This document shows positions 32,413-39,297 of a DNA stretch of 39,297 nt, piece after piece. Within the stretch, counting starts at the first letter, position 1, and each line of letters starts with the position of its first letter. A program made the position numbers and the translations under genes. The DNA is from PeH17 sp964414925. GTDB lineage: Bacteria > Bacillota > Clostridia > Christensenellales > CAG-138. The stretch lies in assembly GCA_964414925.1 (NCBI GenBank), contig CAYPXV010000003.1, positions 1-39,297 on the forward strand, written 5' to 3'. A model generated the notes under the pieces. That model had not been told where the DNA came from. It saw only the letters and a program-made list of their open reading frames with translations, and made no database searches.

Positions 32413-33084
32413 TTATATCAATCCATGCGTATGCACGAGCTCAAACACCTTGGAAGATATTTCCTCGGGTGTAAGCATAACTCCTTCATTAGTGCAAGAT
32501 ACAATTTCGATATTATCGTATTTTGCCGCAACTTCAATGTACTTCTCTTTTGAACGTCTTTGAATGGATGTGCTGCTTTCATATACATCCTTGCCCATAC
32601 CTACATAGTCCCTAAATCCCTTTTTTCCGACATTTAAGTTTGCACAACCAAGTTCAACATCGAATACTAACGTAAGGTCGGGTTTCGGTAGATTCAATTT
32701 CTCATACTCAAGCTCAAACACCCAGTCAACGATATCGGGTTTATCTATATCAACATCTCGAATACTTTGGTACACGGCATTACTGAGTACGTAGCGATTG
32801 ATAATCATAAAATCATATTCTCCGTCGGTGAATTGTTTTAAATCATCGAATCTGTCCATGGCAAACCAAAGTGCCATGCTTTTTTGGTCAACATCCGTTG
32901 CATTTAATCCGGTTTCGCCCGAAAGCAATTCACCTATCCTCGTGCCGAAGAAGGAACCATAGGCAGGATAGGAACGCTTTGTAACCGTGTATCCGCTTGC
33001 AACGAGTTTCTTTTCGAGCAAATCAAACTGTACGGTTTTACCGCTTCCGTCTATGCCTTCAATGGCAATCACTTTAGTTTTCAT
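32413..33084 (-). CDS. tmk: Thymidylate kinase
   Basis: A 223-residue dTMP kinase. The P-loop GIDGSGKT is at residues 10-17, followed by KRSYPAYGS, the base-binding MDRFDD region, NRYVLSN (the DR-type motif here is NR) and the C-terminal LID/adenine-binding region. It is somewhat longer than the 205-215 typical of the family, and the sequence is divergent in the LID, so another deoxynucleoside monophosphate kinase role is conceivable. Its first 11 bases overlap the end of hflX. Confidence 0.88.
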   Translation of the reverse strand: MKTKVIAIEGIDGSGKTVQFDLLEKKLVASGYTVTKRSYPAYGSFFGTRIGELLSGETGLNATDVDQKSMALWFAMDRFDDLKQFTDGEYDFMIINRYVLSNAVYQSIRDVDIDKPDIVDWVFELEYEKLNLPKPDLTLVFDVELGCANLNVGKKGFRDYVGMGKDVYESSTSIQRRSKEKYIEVAAKYDNIEIVSCTNEGVMLTPEEISSKVFELVHTHGLI

Positions 33085-34903
33085 TTTTCACATTTACTCC
33101 CAACATCTTTTCAAGCTGCCCTATATCGGCTTCGTCCATCAGAGAAGAAACTTTTGTACCGATATCAAGGTGTTCTTCACTTAGAATTACCCCACGTTCA
33201 CGTATAAAAGAAATTGCTTCATACCTGGAATAGGGGATTGTTACTTCTATTTTTTGACGAGAATGATTAAGTTTATTCTCGATTAACCGCAATAAATCCT
33301 CGATACCGTCGGTTTCTTTGGCAGAAATCAATATGCTCTCGGAAGATTCACTTCCAAGCGATTTGCATTTATTTTTGAATACGGCAGATTCGTCCTCCGA
33401 GAGAAGATCCGATTTGTTATAAACAAGTATTTGCGGAATATCAGATGCATGAAGCGAACAAAGCACATCGTTTACAACCTCGATTTGCTTATCGTAAAAC
33501 GGACACGATGCATCGATGATGTGTAGTATAAGATCGGCTTCGGAAACTTCCTCAAGGGTAGATTTAAATGCAGATACTAAATCATGCGGAAGTTTATTTA
33601 TAAAACCAACCGTATCGGAAATAAGAGCCTGAGTGCCTCCGATTAGGGTGATTTGTCTCACGACCGGATCAAGTGTGGCAAAAAGCTTGTCCGCCGCATA
33701 AACATCCGAATCCGTCAGTCTGTTTAATAATGTTGATTTTCCCGCATTGGTGTATCCGACCAGTGTTACCAGCGGAATACGATTTGTTTTTCTGTTCCCT
33801 CGTCTTAGCCCTCTTTGTTTTTCTATTTCGGAAAGCTCGGTTTCGAGCTCGAATATTCTGCGGCGTATGCGTCGCCTGTCAATTTCAAGTTTCTTTTCAC
33901 CGGGACCTCGTGTTCCGATGCCGCCTCCAAGTCTTGACAGAGATACACCTTGTCCCAGTAATCGGGGTAGCATGTAACGCATTTGCGCAAGCTCTACCTG
34001 AAGTTTACCTTCACGACTTGTGGCTCTTTCGGCAAAAATGTCTAAAATCAGGGTTGTCCTGTCTATAACTTTCGTTCCGAGTGTTTGTTCCAGTGAACGA
34101 AGTTGAATTGCGGAAAGTTCATCGTCAAAGATGAATAAACTTGCCTCAAGCTCACTGCCTTTTAAACTAAGCTCCTCGGCTTTTCCACTTCCTATATATG
34201 TCGCATTGTCAATCGGACGTTTGCGAACACATATCCTGTCAAGCACAGTCGCCCCCGCTGTTTTCGAAAGCTCGGCAAGCTCCTGTAGCGTGTCGTATCC
34301 TTCATCGTTTTCCATGCCGACAAGTATTGCTTTTTCAACAGTGTCGTCATTTACAACTTTAGTGCTGCTTCTGAATCTGTCGTCCGAAGTATAAATTTCG
34401 GCGATGAGGGCTTTTTGCGGCAGCTTCAGGGGACGCAAAGGTCCGTAAACAAGTACGTCATATTTGTCTGCACTTTCGTTGGCATCACCTAAAAATGCAC
34501 AGTATAACTGTGTCGGCTTACCTTCCCAAACGCCCAACGCAGCCATAGCATCAAGTTTCGATGAACGCAGGGTGCCAAGGTCAACACCGGACAATCGTCC
34601 GTCACCGTTCGGATGGGTGTGTATACATCTTACACCGCAAAGCCTATCTTCATTTCTAACTAAGCGCATAGTCGGCATATTAACCTTTGATGTATCTCCT
34701 ATGGAAACATCAACTATATCTCCGTCTCTTGCAATGTAGACGGAAATTTCACGATTGATTTTGCACGAATATTCGGCAAGGGCACAGATAAGTTCATTGG
34801 ACGCGAACTCATCCGAATTTATTTTCAGCTCGTAGATTGAGTTTATTTGCTCGAGTATTGTAGACTTTATGCCGACGGTATTTCCGTTAATTTTATTAGC
34901 CAT
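33074..34903 (-). CDS. hflX: GTPase HflX with N-terminal JAMM-like domain
   Basis: A 609-residue HflX, a GTPase that splits stalled or stressed 70S ribosomes. The HflX part (about 180-600) has its own N-domain (GSGKAEEL), GGGIGTRGPGEKKLE, G1 GYTNAGKST (384-392), SDTVGFINKLP and NKSD. The first 170 residues are an extra domain with HTHPNGDGRLSGVD (95-108), matching the JAMM metalloprotease/RadC spacing H-x-H-P-x6-S-x2-D. An upstream Glu in NREISVYI (E52) may be the fourth residue. I know this long form from other Clostridia, but not what the extra domain does. The SD AAAGGA precedes the ATG. It heads the hflX-tmk-pfk unit. Confidence 0.94.
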   Translation of the reverse strand: MANKINGNTVGIKSTILEQINSIYELKINSDEFASNELICALAEYSCKINREISVYIARDGDIVDVSIGDTSKVNMPTMRLVRNEDRLCGVRCIHTHPNGDGRLSGVDLGTLRSSKLDAMAALGVWEGKPTQLYCAFLGDANESADKYDVLVYGPLRPLKLPQKALIAEIYTSDDRFRSSTKVVNDDTVEKAILVGMENDEGYDTLQELAELSKTAGATVLDRICVRKRPIDNATYIGSGKAEELSLKGSELEASLFIFDDELSAIQLRSLEQTLGTKVIDRTTLILDIFAERATSREGKLQVELAQMRYMLPRLLGQGVSLSRLGGGIGTRGPGEKKLEIDRRRIRRRIFELETELSEIEKQRGLRRGNRKTNRIPLVTLVGYTNAGKSTLLNRLTDSDVYAADKLFATLDPVVRQITLIGGTQALISDTVGFINKLPHDLVSAFKSTLEEVSEADLILHIIDASCPFYDKQIEVVNDVLCSLHASDIPQILVYNKSDLLSEDESAVFKNKCKSLGSESSESILISAKETDGIEDLLRLIENKLNHSRQKIEVTIPYSRYEAISFIRERGVILSEEHLDIGTKVSSLMDEADIGQLEKMLGVNVKNEN

Positions 34904-34916
34904 GTCATTCCTTTCT

Positions 34917-34928
34917 TGTCATATGACA
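34917..34928. promoter_or_regulatory. Perfect 12-base palindrome in the hflX leader
   Basis: TGTCATATGACA is its own reverse complement and lies 14 bases before the hflX ATG, next to its SD. It could be an operator or a small RNA hairpin that covers the SD region. Its role is unknown. Confidence 0.5.
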
Positions 34929-34934
34929 GATAAT

Positions 34935-34967
34935 TTAATTTTTTATTGAATCAATAATAAAGATCAT
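34935..34967 (-). CDS. Possible 10-codon leader peptide upstream of hflX
   Basis: An ATG at 34967, with AAGGAGG (34984-34978) 10 bases upstream, opens a reading frame of ten codons (MIFIIDSIKN) ending in TAA at 34935. The SD here is stronger than that of hflX itself, and the frame lies within the leader transcribed from the promoter at 35008-35036. Regulatory leader peptides are known for some antibiotic-responsive ribosome-protection genes; for this gene it is inference. Confidence 0.45.
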   Translation of the reverse strand: MIFIIDSIKN

Positions 34968-35007
34968 GGCTGATTTTCCTCCTTTGGTATTTGTACGATG
35001 CTTAAAC

Positions 35008-35036
35008 ATTATAACCTATTTTCTACTCATTTTCAA
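35008..35036 (-). promoter_or_regulatory. Promoter for hflX-tmk-pfk
   Basis: On the minus strand TTGAAA (35036-35031), 17 bases, TATAAT (35013-35008). It overlaps the last codons of the upstream symporter gene, giving an approximately 100-base leader before hflX. Confidence 0.72.
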
Positions 35037-36401
35037 TTCAAAAATCAAATGTTTTTTTGTTTGAGTACCAACTTTATCCGAAAGCAGAAGAACCGCCGCC
35101 AGATTAGGCACCGCCATCAAATAATTAAGCGTTTCTCCGAGCATCCATACAATTTCCACACCGCAAACAGAACCTATTATGCAAAAAAATGTGTAAAACA
35201 ATGAAAAAACACGTTCTGCTTTGTTATCGAATAAATATCTGATGCATTGGATTCCGTAAACAGACCAGCCGATTATCGAAGTGTATGCAAAGAGAAAGAT
35301 TGATACAGCCAGGAATATGCTCATTATTTTTCGGGGAAATGCTACCGAAAAGGCTTCTAAGACTATTTCAGTTCCCGAAACATTTGCCTGCCCATACGGA
35401 ATGTTTATACCGCTTGAAAGTAAAACCAGTGCTGTTATGCTGCAAACAACGATTGTATCGACAAACACTTCAAAAATACCGTATAAGCCTTGCTGCACAG
35501 AATCGGATGTTGTTGCACATGCATGCGCCATGGGTGCGGAACCTATTCCTGCCTCGTTGGAATAAATACCTTTTGAAATTCCTGTTCTCATAATACGAAG
35601 CAAACCGTAACCGACCACTCCGCCGCCAATCTGCTTCATTCCGAAAGCATTTGTGATTATGCTTAAAAATGCACTCGGTAAGTTGATTCTGAATTTATAA
35701 AGTGCAATCGTGCCTACAATCAAATACCCTGCAGCCATAAACGGAACTACATACCCTGATACACGGCTTATTCTGCTTGCACCGCCGAGAACTACGATTC
35801 CTACGAGGAATGCGATAATTAAACCGCAAACCAAACTTATAACTTTTGTATTTATTTGTACAGAAAATTCATTGATTAAATCAATGATACTCAATGTAAT
35901 TGTATTGGATTGCACCAGAGTTGTCCCTATTAATGCAGCTAAACAGCCGAATATCGCAAAAGCAACAGCCATAGGTTTTCCTAACTTTTTCAGTAAATAA
36001 CCATGGCGGTTAAAACCCTGTTCTATGTAAAACATTGCTCCGCCGATGTAACCGTCAGGTGTGCGTTTTCTGTACTCCAAAGCAAGAACTATTTCGGAAT
36101 ATTTCACGCCCATACCGATAAATGCAGCTACCCACATCCAAAATATGGCACCGGGACCACCCATAATTATCGCACCTGCAACACCGGCTATATTTGCAGT
36201 ACCTATTGAACCGCCAAGAGCGGTTGCCATAGCCTGAAAAGGTGTTATCCCATCAGTCGTTCGTTCTTTCTTTTTCTTAAATCCGAGGCATAAGCGTATG
36301 GATTTCCCGAGATGAGAAAGTTGGAACCAATTGTTCTTAAAAGAAAGTATTATTCCGCTAACCAATATTACTATCGAAAAAAATGTCTTAAAGCTAATCA
36401 T
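35016..36401 (-). CDS. Sodium:alanine (AGCS family) symporter
   Basis: A 461-residue membrane protein of the AGCS family, importing alanine or glycine with sodium. Family segments: ATALGGSIGTANIAGVAGAI, GGPGAIFWMWVAAFIGMGVKYSEI, GISKGIYSNEAGIGSAPMAHA (the family signature) and many hydrophobic helices. The ATG at 36401 or the one at 36419 could start it; neither has a good SD. The N-terminus before the first helix (IVILVSGIILSF) is shorter than in many relatives, which carry another hydrophobic stretch before the LRFIQ-like segment. It may be a natural variant. No promoter is clear. Confidence 0.92.
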   Translation of the reverse strand: MISFKTFFSIVILVSGIILSFKNNWFQLSHLGKSIRLCLGFKKKKERTTDGITPFQAMATALGGSIGTANIAGVAGAIIMGGPGAIFWMWVAAFIGMGVKYSEIVLALEYRKRTPDGYIGGAMFYIEQGFNRHGYLLKKLGKPMAVAFAIFGCLAALIGTTLVQSNTITLSIIDLINEFSVQINTKVISLVCGLIIAFLVGIVVLGGASRISRVSGYVVPFMAAGYLIVGTIALYKFRINLPSAFLSIITNAFGMKQIGGGVVGYGLLRIMRTGISKGIYSNEAGIGSAPMAHACATTSDSVQQGLYGIFEVFVDTIVVCSITALVLLSSGINIPYGQANVSGTEIVLEAFSVAFPRKIMSIFLAVSIFLFAYTSIIGWSVYGIQCIRYLFDNKAERVFSLFYTFFCIIGSVCGVEIVWMLGETLNYLMAVPNLAAVLLLSDKVGTQTKKHLIFELKMSRK

Positions 36402-36554
36402 GCAATATCTTATGTGCATTCGATGCCTGTTATTAGGATTGATTGCACGTAAAAGAAAATTATATTATTATAGAGGGCAATTTGAGATGGAAAATTTATC
36501 GTTTATCCCCTGCATTTAATTTAAGATGTAATAGTTATCGTGAAAAAATTGCAC

Positions 36555-36582
36555 TTGATTTTTTGTCAGTTATTGATAAAAT
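36555..36582 (+). promoter_or_regulatory. Probable promoter for trmL
   Basis: TTGATT (36555-36560), 16 bases, TAAAAT (36577-36582). The expected transcript start falls on the trmL ATG at 36589, and no SD is present, the same arrangement as at 23735-23747. Apart from this, the 187 bases between the symporter ATG and trmL show only weak A/T-rich matches to a minus-strand promoter. Confidence 0.55.
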
Positions 36583-36588
36583 AATGGT

Positions 36589-37050
36589 ATGTTTAACATC
36601 GTACTTGTACAACCGGAGATTCCGCAAAACACGGGTAATATTTCGAGAACATGTGCTGTGACAGGCTGCGCACTGCATTTAGTGCGCCCTCTTGGGTTTT
36701 CTCTCGATGATAGATACCTCAAACGTGCGGGATTGGATTACTGGAATGAACTAAAAATATTTTACTATGATAGTTTTGAAGAACTTGAACAGAGGTATAA
36801 CGAAAGAACGTTTCATCTGTTTACGACTCATGCCGAAAAATGCTATTCCGACGTGAAATATAAGCCCGGTGATTTCCTCGTTTTCGGTAAAGAAACAGCG
36901 GGACTGGGTAAAGAAATAATCGGCAGGCGAAGTGAGGATTGCGTCAGGATACCCATGAGACAGGACTTGAGATCTTTGAATCTGTCAAATTCAGTTGCAA
37001 TAGCCGTTTATGAGGGATTTAGGCAAAATATGTTTGAAGGTCTCGTGTGA
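36589..37050 (+). CDS. trmL: tRNA (cytidine/uridine-34-2'-O)-methyltransferase TrmL
   Basis: A 153-residue SPOUT methyltransferase that 2'-O-methylates the wobble base of tRNA-Leu isoacceptors. Motifs: VLVQPEIPQNTGNISRTCAVTG at the start, LVRPLGF, LVFGKETAGL and the knot IPMRQDLRSLNLSNSVAIAVYE. The length is right. There is no SD before the ATG and the predicted promoter ends 6 bases upstream, so it may be translated from a leaderless transcript. Confidence 0.94.
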   Translation: MFNIVLVQPEIPQNTGNISRTCAVTGCALHLVRPLGFSLDDRYLKRAGLDYWNELKIFYYDSFEELEQRYNERTFHLFTTHAEKCYSDVKYKPGDFLVFGKETAGLGKEIIGRRSEDCVRIPMRQDLRSLNLSNSVAIAVYEGFRQNMFEGLV

Positions 37051-37074
37051 TAAACGGATGATAGGTGGGAGAAT

Positions 37075-37710
37075 ATGAATACACTTGACATAATACTGAA
37101 AAGCAAAATAATAGCGATTGCCCGCGGTATTTACGGTAAAGAGCTTATTGATGCGGCAAAAGCTTTATATGAAGGCGGAATAAGAGCTTTTGAGGTAACG
37201 TTTGAACAAAACGGTTCAAACAAAAATACGGCAGACGCAATTTTCATGCTTAAAAGAGAGCTGCCCGATGAGTGTACAATCGGAGCGGGAACGGTACTTA
37301 ACGAAGAACAGCTTGAACAAGCTAAATCGGCAGGAGCAGAGTACATTGTTTCACCCAATGTTAATATAAAAGTTATTACAAAAACAAAACAACTCGGTCT
37401 TATATCTATTCCGGGTGCTATGACACCTTCTGAAGTGGTTGCGGCACATGAAGCAGGCGCAGATATAGTTAAGTTGTTTCCGGCAGGGGAGCTGGGTATT
37501 GCGTATTTTAAGGCAGTGAGAGCCCCGTTGAGTCATATAAGACTTGCCGCCGTTGCGGGTATAAATCACGGGAATATTGCCGAGTTTAAAAAAGCGGGTG
37601 CAAGTGCGTTCGGAATAAGTTCGGGTTTATTTATAAAGGCAGAGATTAAAAACGGAAATTATAATGCTTTAACCCGAAATGCAGCTAAATTCATCGATGA
37701 AATAAATTGA
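37075..37710 (+). CDS. eda: KDPG/KHG aldolase
   Basis: A 211-residue class I aldolase cleaving 2-keto-3-deoxy-6-phosphogluconate (and 4-hydroxy-2-oxoglutarate). The Schiff-base lysine is K133 in ADIVKLFPAGE, the catalytic Glu is in AFEVTFE (E40), and GAGTVLNEEQ and SPNVN follow family order. No edd or kdgK lies near, so it may serve uronate catabolism or act as a moonlighting aldolase. GGTGGGAG precedes the ATG, 24 bases after trmL. Confidence 0.93.
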   Translation: MNTLDIILKSKIIAIARGIYGKELIDAAKALYEGGIRAFEVTFEQNGSNKNTADAIFMLKRELPDECTIGAGTVLNEEQLEQAKSAGAEYIVSPNVNIKVITKTKQLGLISIPGAMTPSEVVAAHEAGADIVKLFPAGELGIAYFKAVRAPLSHIRLAAVAGINHGNIAEFKKAGASAFGISSGLFIKAEIKNGNYNALTRNAAKFIDEIN

Positions 37711-37736
37711 CGGCTTATTATATTTTTAAAATTCTG

Positions 37737-37765
37737 TTGCCGTTAATATTGTTTTGTACTATAAT
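37737..37765 (+). promoter_or_regulatory. Promoter for glyA
   Basis: TTGCCG (37737-37742), 17 bases, TATAAT (37760-37765). A 38-base leader leads to glyA; no glycine or tetrahydrofolate riboswitch is present. Confidence 0.78.
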
Positions 37766-37802
37766 GCAGTTATAGAATTATGATAAACCTTTGGAGGTAT
37801 TT

Positions 37803-39047
37803 ATGATCCAGTTTGATTTGATTCGTGCAAATGACCCCGAGCTTTGCGGCTATATGGAGGAAGAGCTTGCACGTCAGCGCAGCCATCTCGAGCTTATTGC
37901 ATCCGAGAACTTCGTCAGTGAAACCGTCATGGCAGCTATGGGTAGCCATTTGACAAACAAGTATGCTGAGGGTTATCCCGGAAAGCGCTATTATGGCGGC
38001 TGCGAATGTGTTGATAAGGTAGAAAATCTGGCACGTGAACGTGTTAAGAAGATTTTCGGTGCGGAACATGCAAATGTTCAGCCGCATTCCGGAGCACAGG
38101 CAAACCTTTCCGTTTACTTTGCACTGCTTAACCCGGGCGATACCATTCTCGGTATGAACCTTAACCATGGCGGACATCTTACCCATGGCAGCCCCGTAAA
38201 TATGAGTGGTAAGTATTTCAATATCGTTCCTTACGGTGTCAGCGAAACCGATGAACAGATCGATTACGATGAACTGCGCAGGATTGCATGCGAATGCAAG
38301 CCCAAACTTATTGTTGCAGGCGCAAGCGCATATCCTCGTGCTATCCGTTTCGACTTGATTGCCGATATCGCTCATGAAGTAGGTGCCCTCTTTATGGTTG
38401 ATATGGCTCATATCGCAGGTCTGGTTGCAGCCGGCTTACATATGAATCCCGTTCCCTATGCCGATGTAGTTACCAGCACAACCCATAAGACCCTCCGCGG
38501 ACCCAGAGGCGGTATCATTCTTTGCAAAGAAGAACTTGCAAAGGCAATTGACAAGGGTATCTTCCCGGGCACTCAGGGTGGTCCTTTGATGCATACAATC
38601 GCAGCAAAAGCAGCTTGCTTCAATGAAGCATTGCAGCCCGAATTTAAACAGTACCAGCAGCAGGTAGTGAAAAACGCAAGCGTTCTTGCAGCAGAACTTC
38701 AGAATGCAGGTTTGAGAATTGTTTCCGGCGGTACGGATAATCATCTCATGCTCGTTGACTTGACAGCCAGCGGAAGAACAGGCAAAGAGGTTGAGGCACT
38801 TCTTGATATGGCTAACATCACCGTCAACAAGAATACCATCCCCTTTGAAACACGCAGTCCCTTCGTTACAAGCGGTATCCGTATCGGTACCCCCGCTCTT
38901 ACCACTCGCGGCTTCAATGAAGATGACATGAAGGTCATTGCACATCTGATTGCCAAGATAGTCTTTGACGGCGAAGATGCAGTTGAATATGTAAAGGCGG
39001 AAGTTGCTAAACTTACCGAAAAACATCCTCTTTATCCCGAAATCTAA
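37803..39047 (+). CDS. glyA: Serine hydroxymethyltransferase
   Basis: A 414-residue PLP enzyme interconverting serine and glycine with tetrahydrofolate. Typical sequences: LIASENFVSETVMAAMGSHLTNKYAEGYPGKRYYGG region (30-66), HSGAQANLSVYFALLNPGD, the PLP lysine K229 in TSTTHKTLRGPRGG, and FVTSGIRIGTPALTTRGF near the end. The ATG at 37803 is chosen because TTGGAGGT (37791-37798) is its SD; the longer frame starts inside that SD. It is ordinary for its family. It probably uses glycine from the tdh-kbl pathway. Confidence 0.98.
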   Translation: MIQFDLIRANDPELCGYMEEELARQRSHLELIASENFVSETVMAAMGSHLTNKYAEGYPGKRYYGGCECVDKVENLARERVKKIFGAEHANVQPHSGAQANLSVYFALLNPGDTILGMNLNHGGHLTHGSPVNMSGKYFNIVPYGVSETDEQIDYDELRRIACECKPKLIVAGASAYPRAIRFDLIADIAHEVGALFMVDMAHIAGLVAAGLHMNPVPYADVVTSTTHKTLRGPRGGIILCKEELAKAIDKGIFPGTQGGPLMHTIAAKAACFNEALQPEFKQYQQQVVKNASVLAAELQNAGLRIVSGGTDNHLMLVDLTASGRTGKEVEALLDMANITVNKNTIPFETRSPFVTSGIRIGTPALTTRGFNEDDMKVIAHLIAKIVFDGEDAVEYVKAEVAKLTEKHPLYPEI

Positions 39048-39076
39048 TTTGCCCGATTCGCTAAGCAATAAAAGTG

Positions 39077-39104
39077 TAGAGACATGGTTCGAGCCATGTC
39101 TCTA
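39077..39104 (+). terminator. Strong hairpin after glyA
   Basis: TAGAGACATGG (39077-39087) pairs perfectly with CCATGTCTCTA (39094-39104), 11 pairs with loop TTCGAG. The following TTCGGTTATTT is only weakly T-rich, so it may be an inefficient terminator. The loop resembles a tRNA T-loop, but no tRNA surrounds it. Confidence 0.65.
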
Positions 39105-39164
39105 TTCGGTTATTTGAAATAAAATGTAAAAGAAACACGCCGATTTAATAACGATAAAAAATTG

Positions 39165-39193
39165 TTGACAATAATCGAACTTTGAGTTATAAT
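39165..39193 (+). promoter_or_regulatory. Promoter for tRNA-Tyr
   Basis: TTGACA (39165-39170), 17 bases, TATAAT (39188-39193): consensus hexamers 19 bases before the tRNA, as expected for a stable RNA gene. Confidence 0.9.
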
Positions 39194-39212
39194 ACCACTC
39201 GTCGAAAGAAAT

Positions 39213-39297
39213 GGACGGGTTCCCGAGCGGCCAAAGGGAGCGGACTGTAAATCCGTTGTCACAGACTACGATGGTTCGAATCCATCCCCGTCCACCA
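39213..39297 (+). tRNA. tRNA-Tyr (GTA anticodon)
   Basis: An 85-nucleotide tRNA with acceptor stem GGACGGG/CCCGTCC, discriminator A and encoded CCA at the very end of the window. The anticodon loop CTGTAAA puts GTA at 39247-39249. It has the long variable arm of bacterial tRNA-Tyr and a GGTTCGAATCC T-arm. Further tRNAs could follow outside the window. Confidence 0.96.

Noticed and set aside
37711..37802. Glycine or folate riboswitch before glyA
   Set aside because: The promoter leaves a leader of about 38 bases, too short for either aptamer.
37770..38411. Long minus-strand open frame (213 codons) opposite glyA, and another at 38436-39068
   Set aside because: Both lie antisense to a clear serine hydroxymethyltransferase, lack SD sequences and family features, and reflect codon bias of the real gene.
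1..39297. CRISPR arrays, insertion sequences, large direct repeats
   Set aside because: Read through on both strands, I saw no regular repeats, transposase genes or terminal inverted repeats.

Overview
The window is a piece of bacterial chromosome. Gene order and sequence point to a low-GC Firmicute of class Clostridia: ylxM-ffh-rpsP-khpA-rimM-trmD-rplS-rbgA-rnhB-yraN runs in the classical order, ribosome binding sites are strong and AGGAGG-like, there is a Spo0A-type DNA-binding domain, a type I dockerin, a predicted pyrophosphate-dependent phosphofructokinase and an HflX with a JAMM-like N-terminal domain. Species cannot be named from the sequence. Nothing in the window looks like a phage, insertion sequence or CRISPR array.

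Layout. 1-1112: the minus-strand plsX gene, with a promoter and SD for a further minus-strand gene just past the left edge. 1268-7332: a translation and RNA-maintenance run (SRP, ribosomal proteins S16 and L19, RimM, TrmD, RbgA, RNase HII, YraN). 7417-13959: a locus led by a cobalamin riboswitch with a terminator/antiterminator switch. It encodes a secreted dockerin protein with a divergent DUF4430-like region, a membrane-anchored alpha/alpha-toroid protein, a DUF4430 lipoprotein and a complete ECF transporter (T, fused A-A', S). 13968-17429: glycosyltransferase, GAPDH and an RlmI-like methyltransferase. 17486-23485 (minus): PHP phosphatase, a large SNF2-type helicase and a type IIA topoisomerase B subunit, apparently one operon. 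23712-31308: PLP aminotransferase, tdh-kbl (threonine to glycine plus acetyl-CoA), trpS, M29 aminopeptidase, a membrane-anchored unknown and a Spo0A-like regulator with a degenerate receiver. 31325-36401 (minus): PPi-type PFK, thymidylate kinase, HflX and an AGCS symporter. 36555-39297: trmL, eda, glyA and tRNA-Tyr.

The most interesting system is the 7417-13959 locus. Mammalian intrinsic factor and transcobalamin bind B12 between an alpha6/alpha6 barrel domain and a small beta domain, and DUF4430 is the bacterial relative of that beta domain. Here the barrel and the DUF4430 domains occur as separate surface proteins (one soluble with a dockerin, one membrane-anchored, one a lipoprotein), encoded with an ECF importer behind a B12 riboswitch. 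I infer a Gram-positive corrinoid capture-and-import machine built as a split transcobalamin, part of it possibly attached through cohesin-dockerin contacts. Second in interest is the orphan Spo0A-like protein at 30337-31263, whose receiver has Glu in the phospho-acceptor position.
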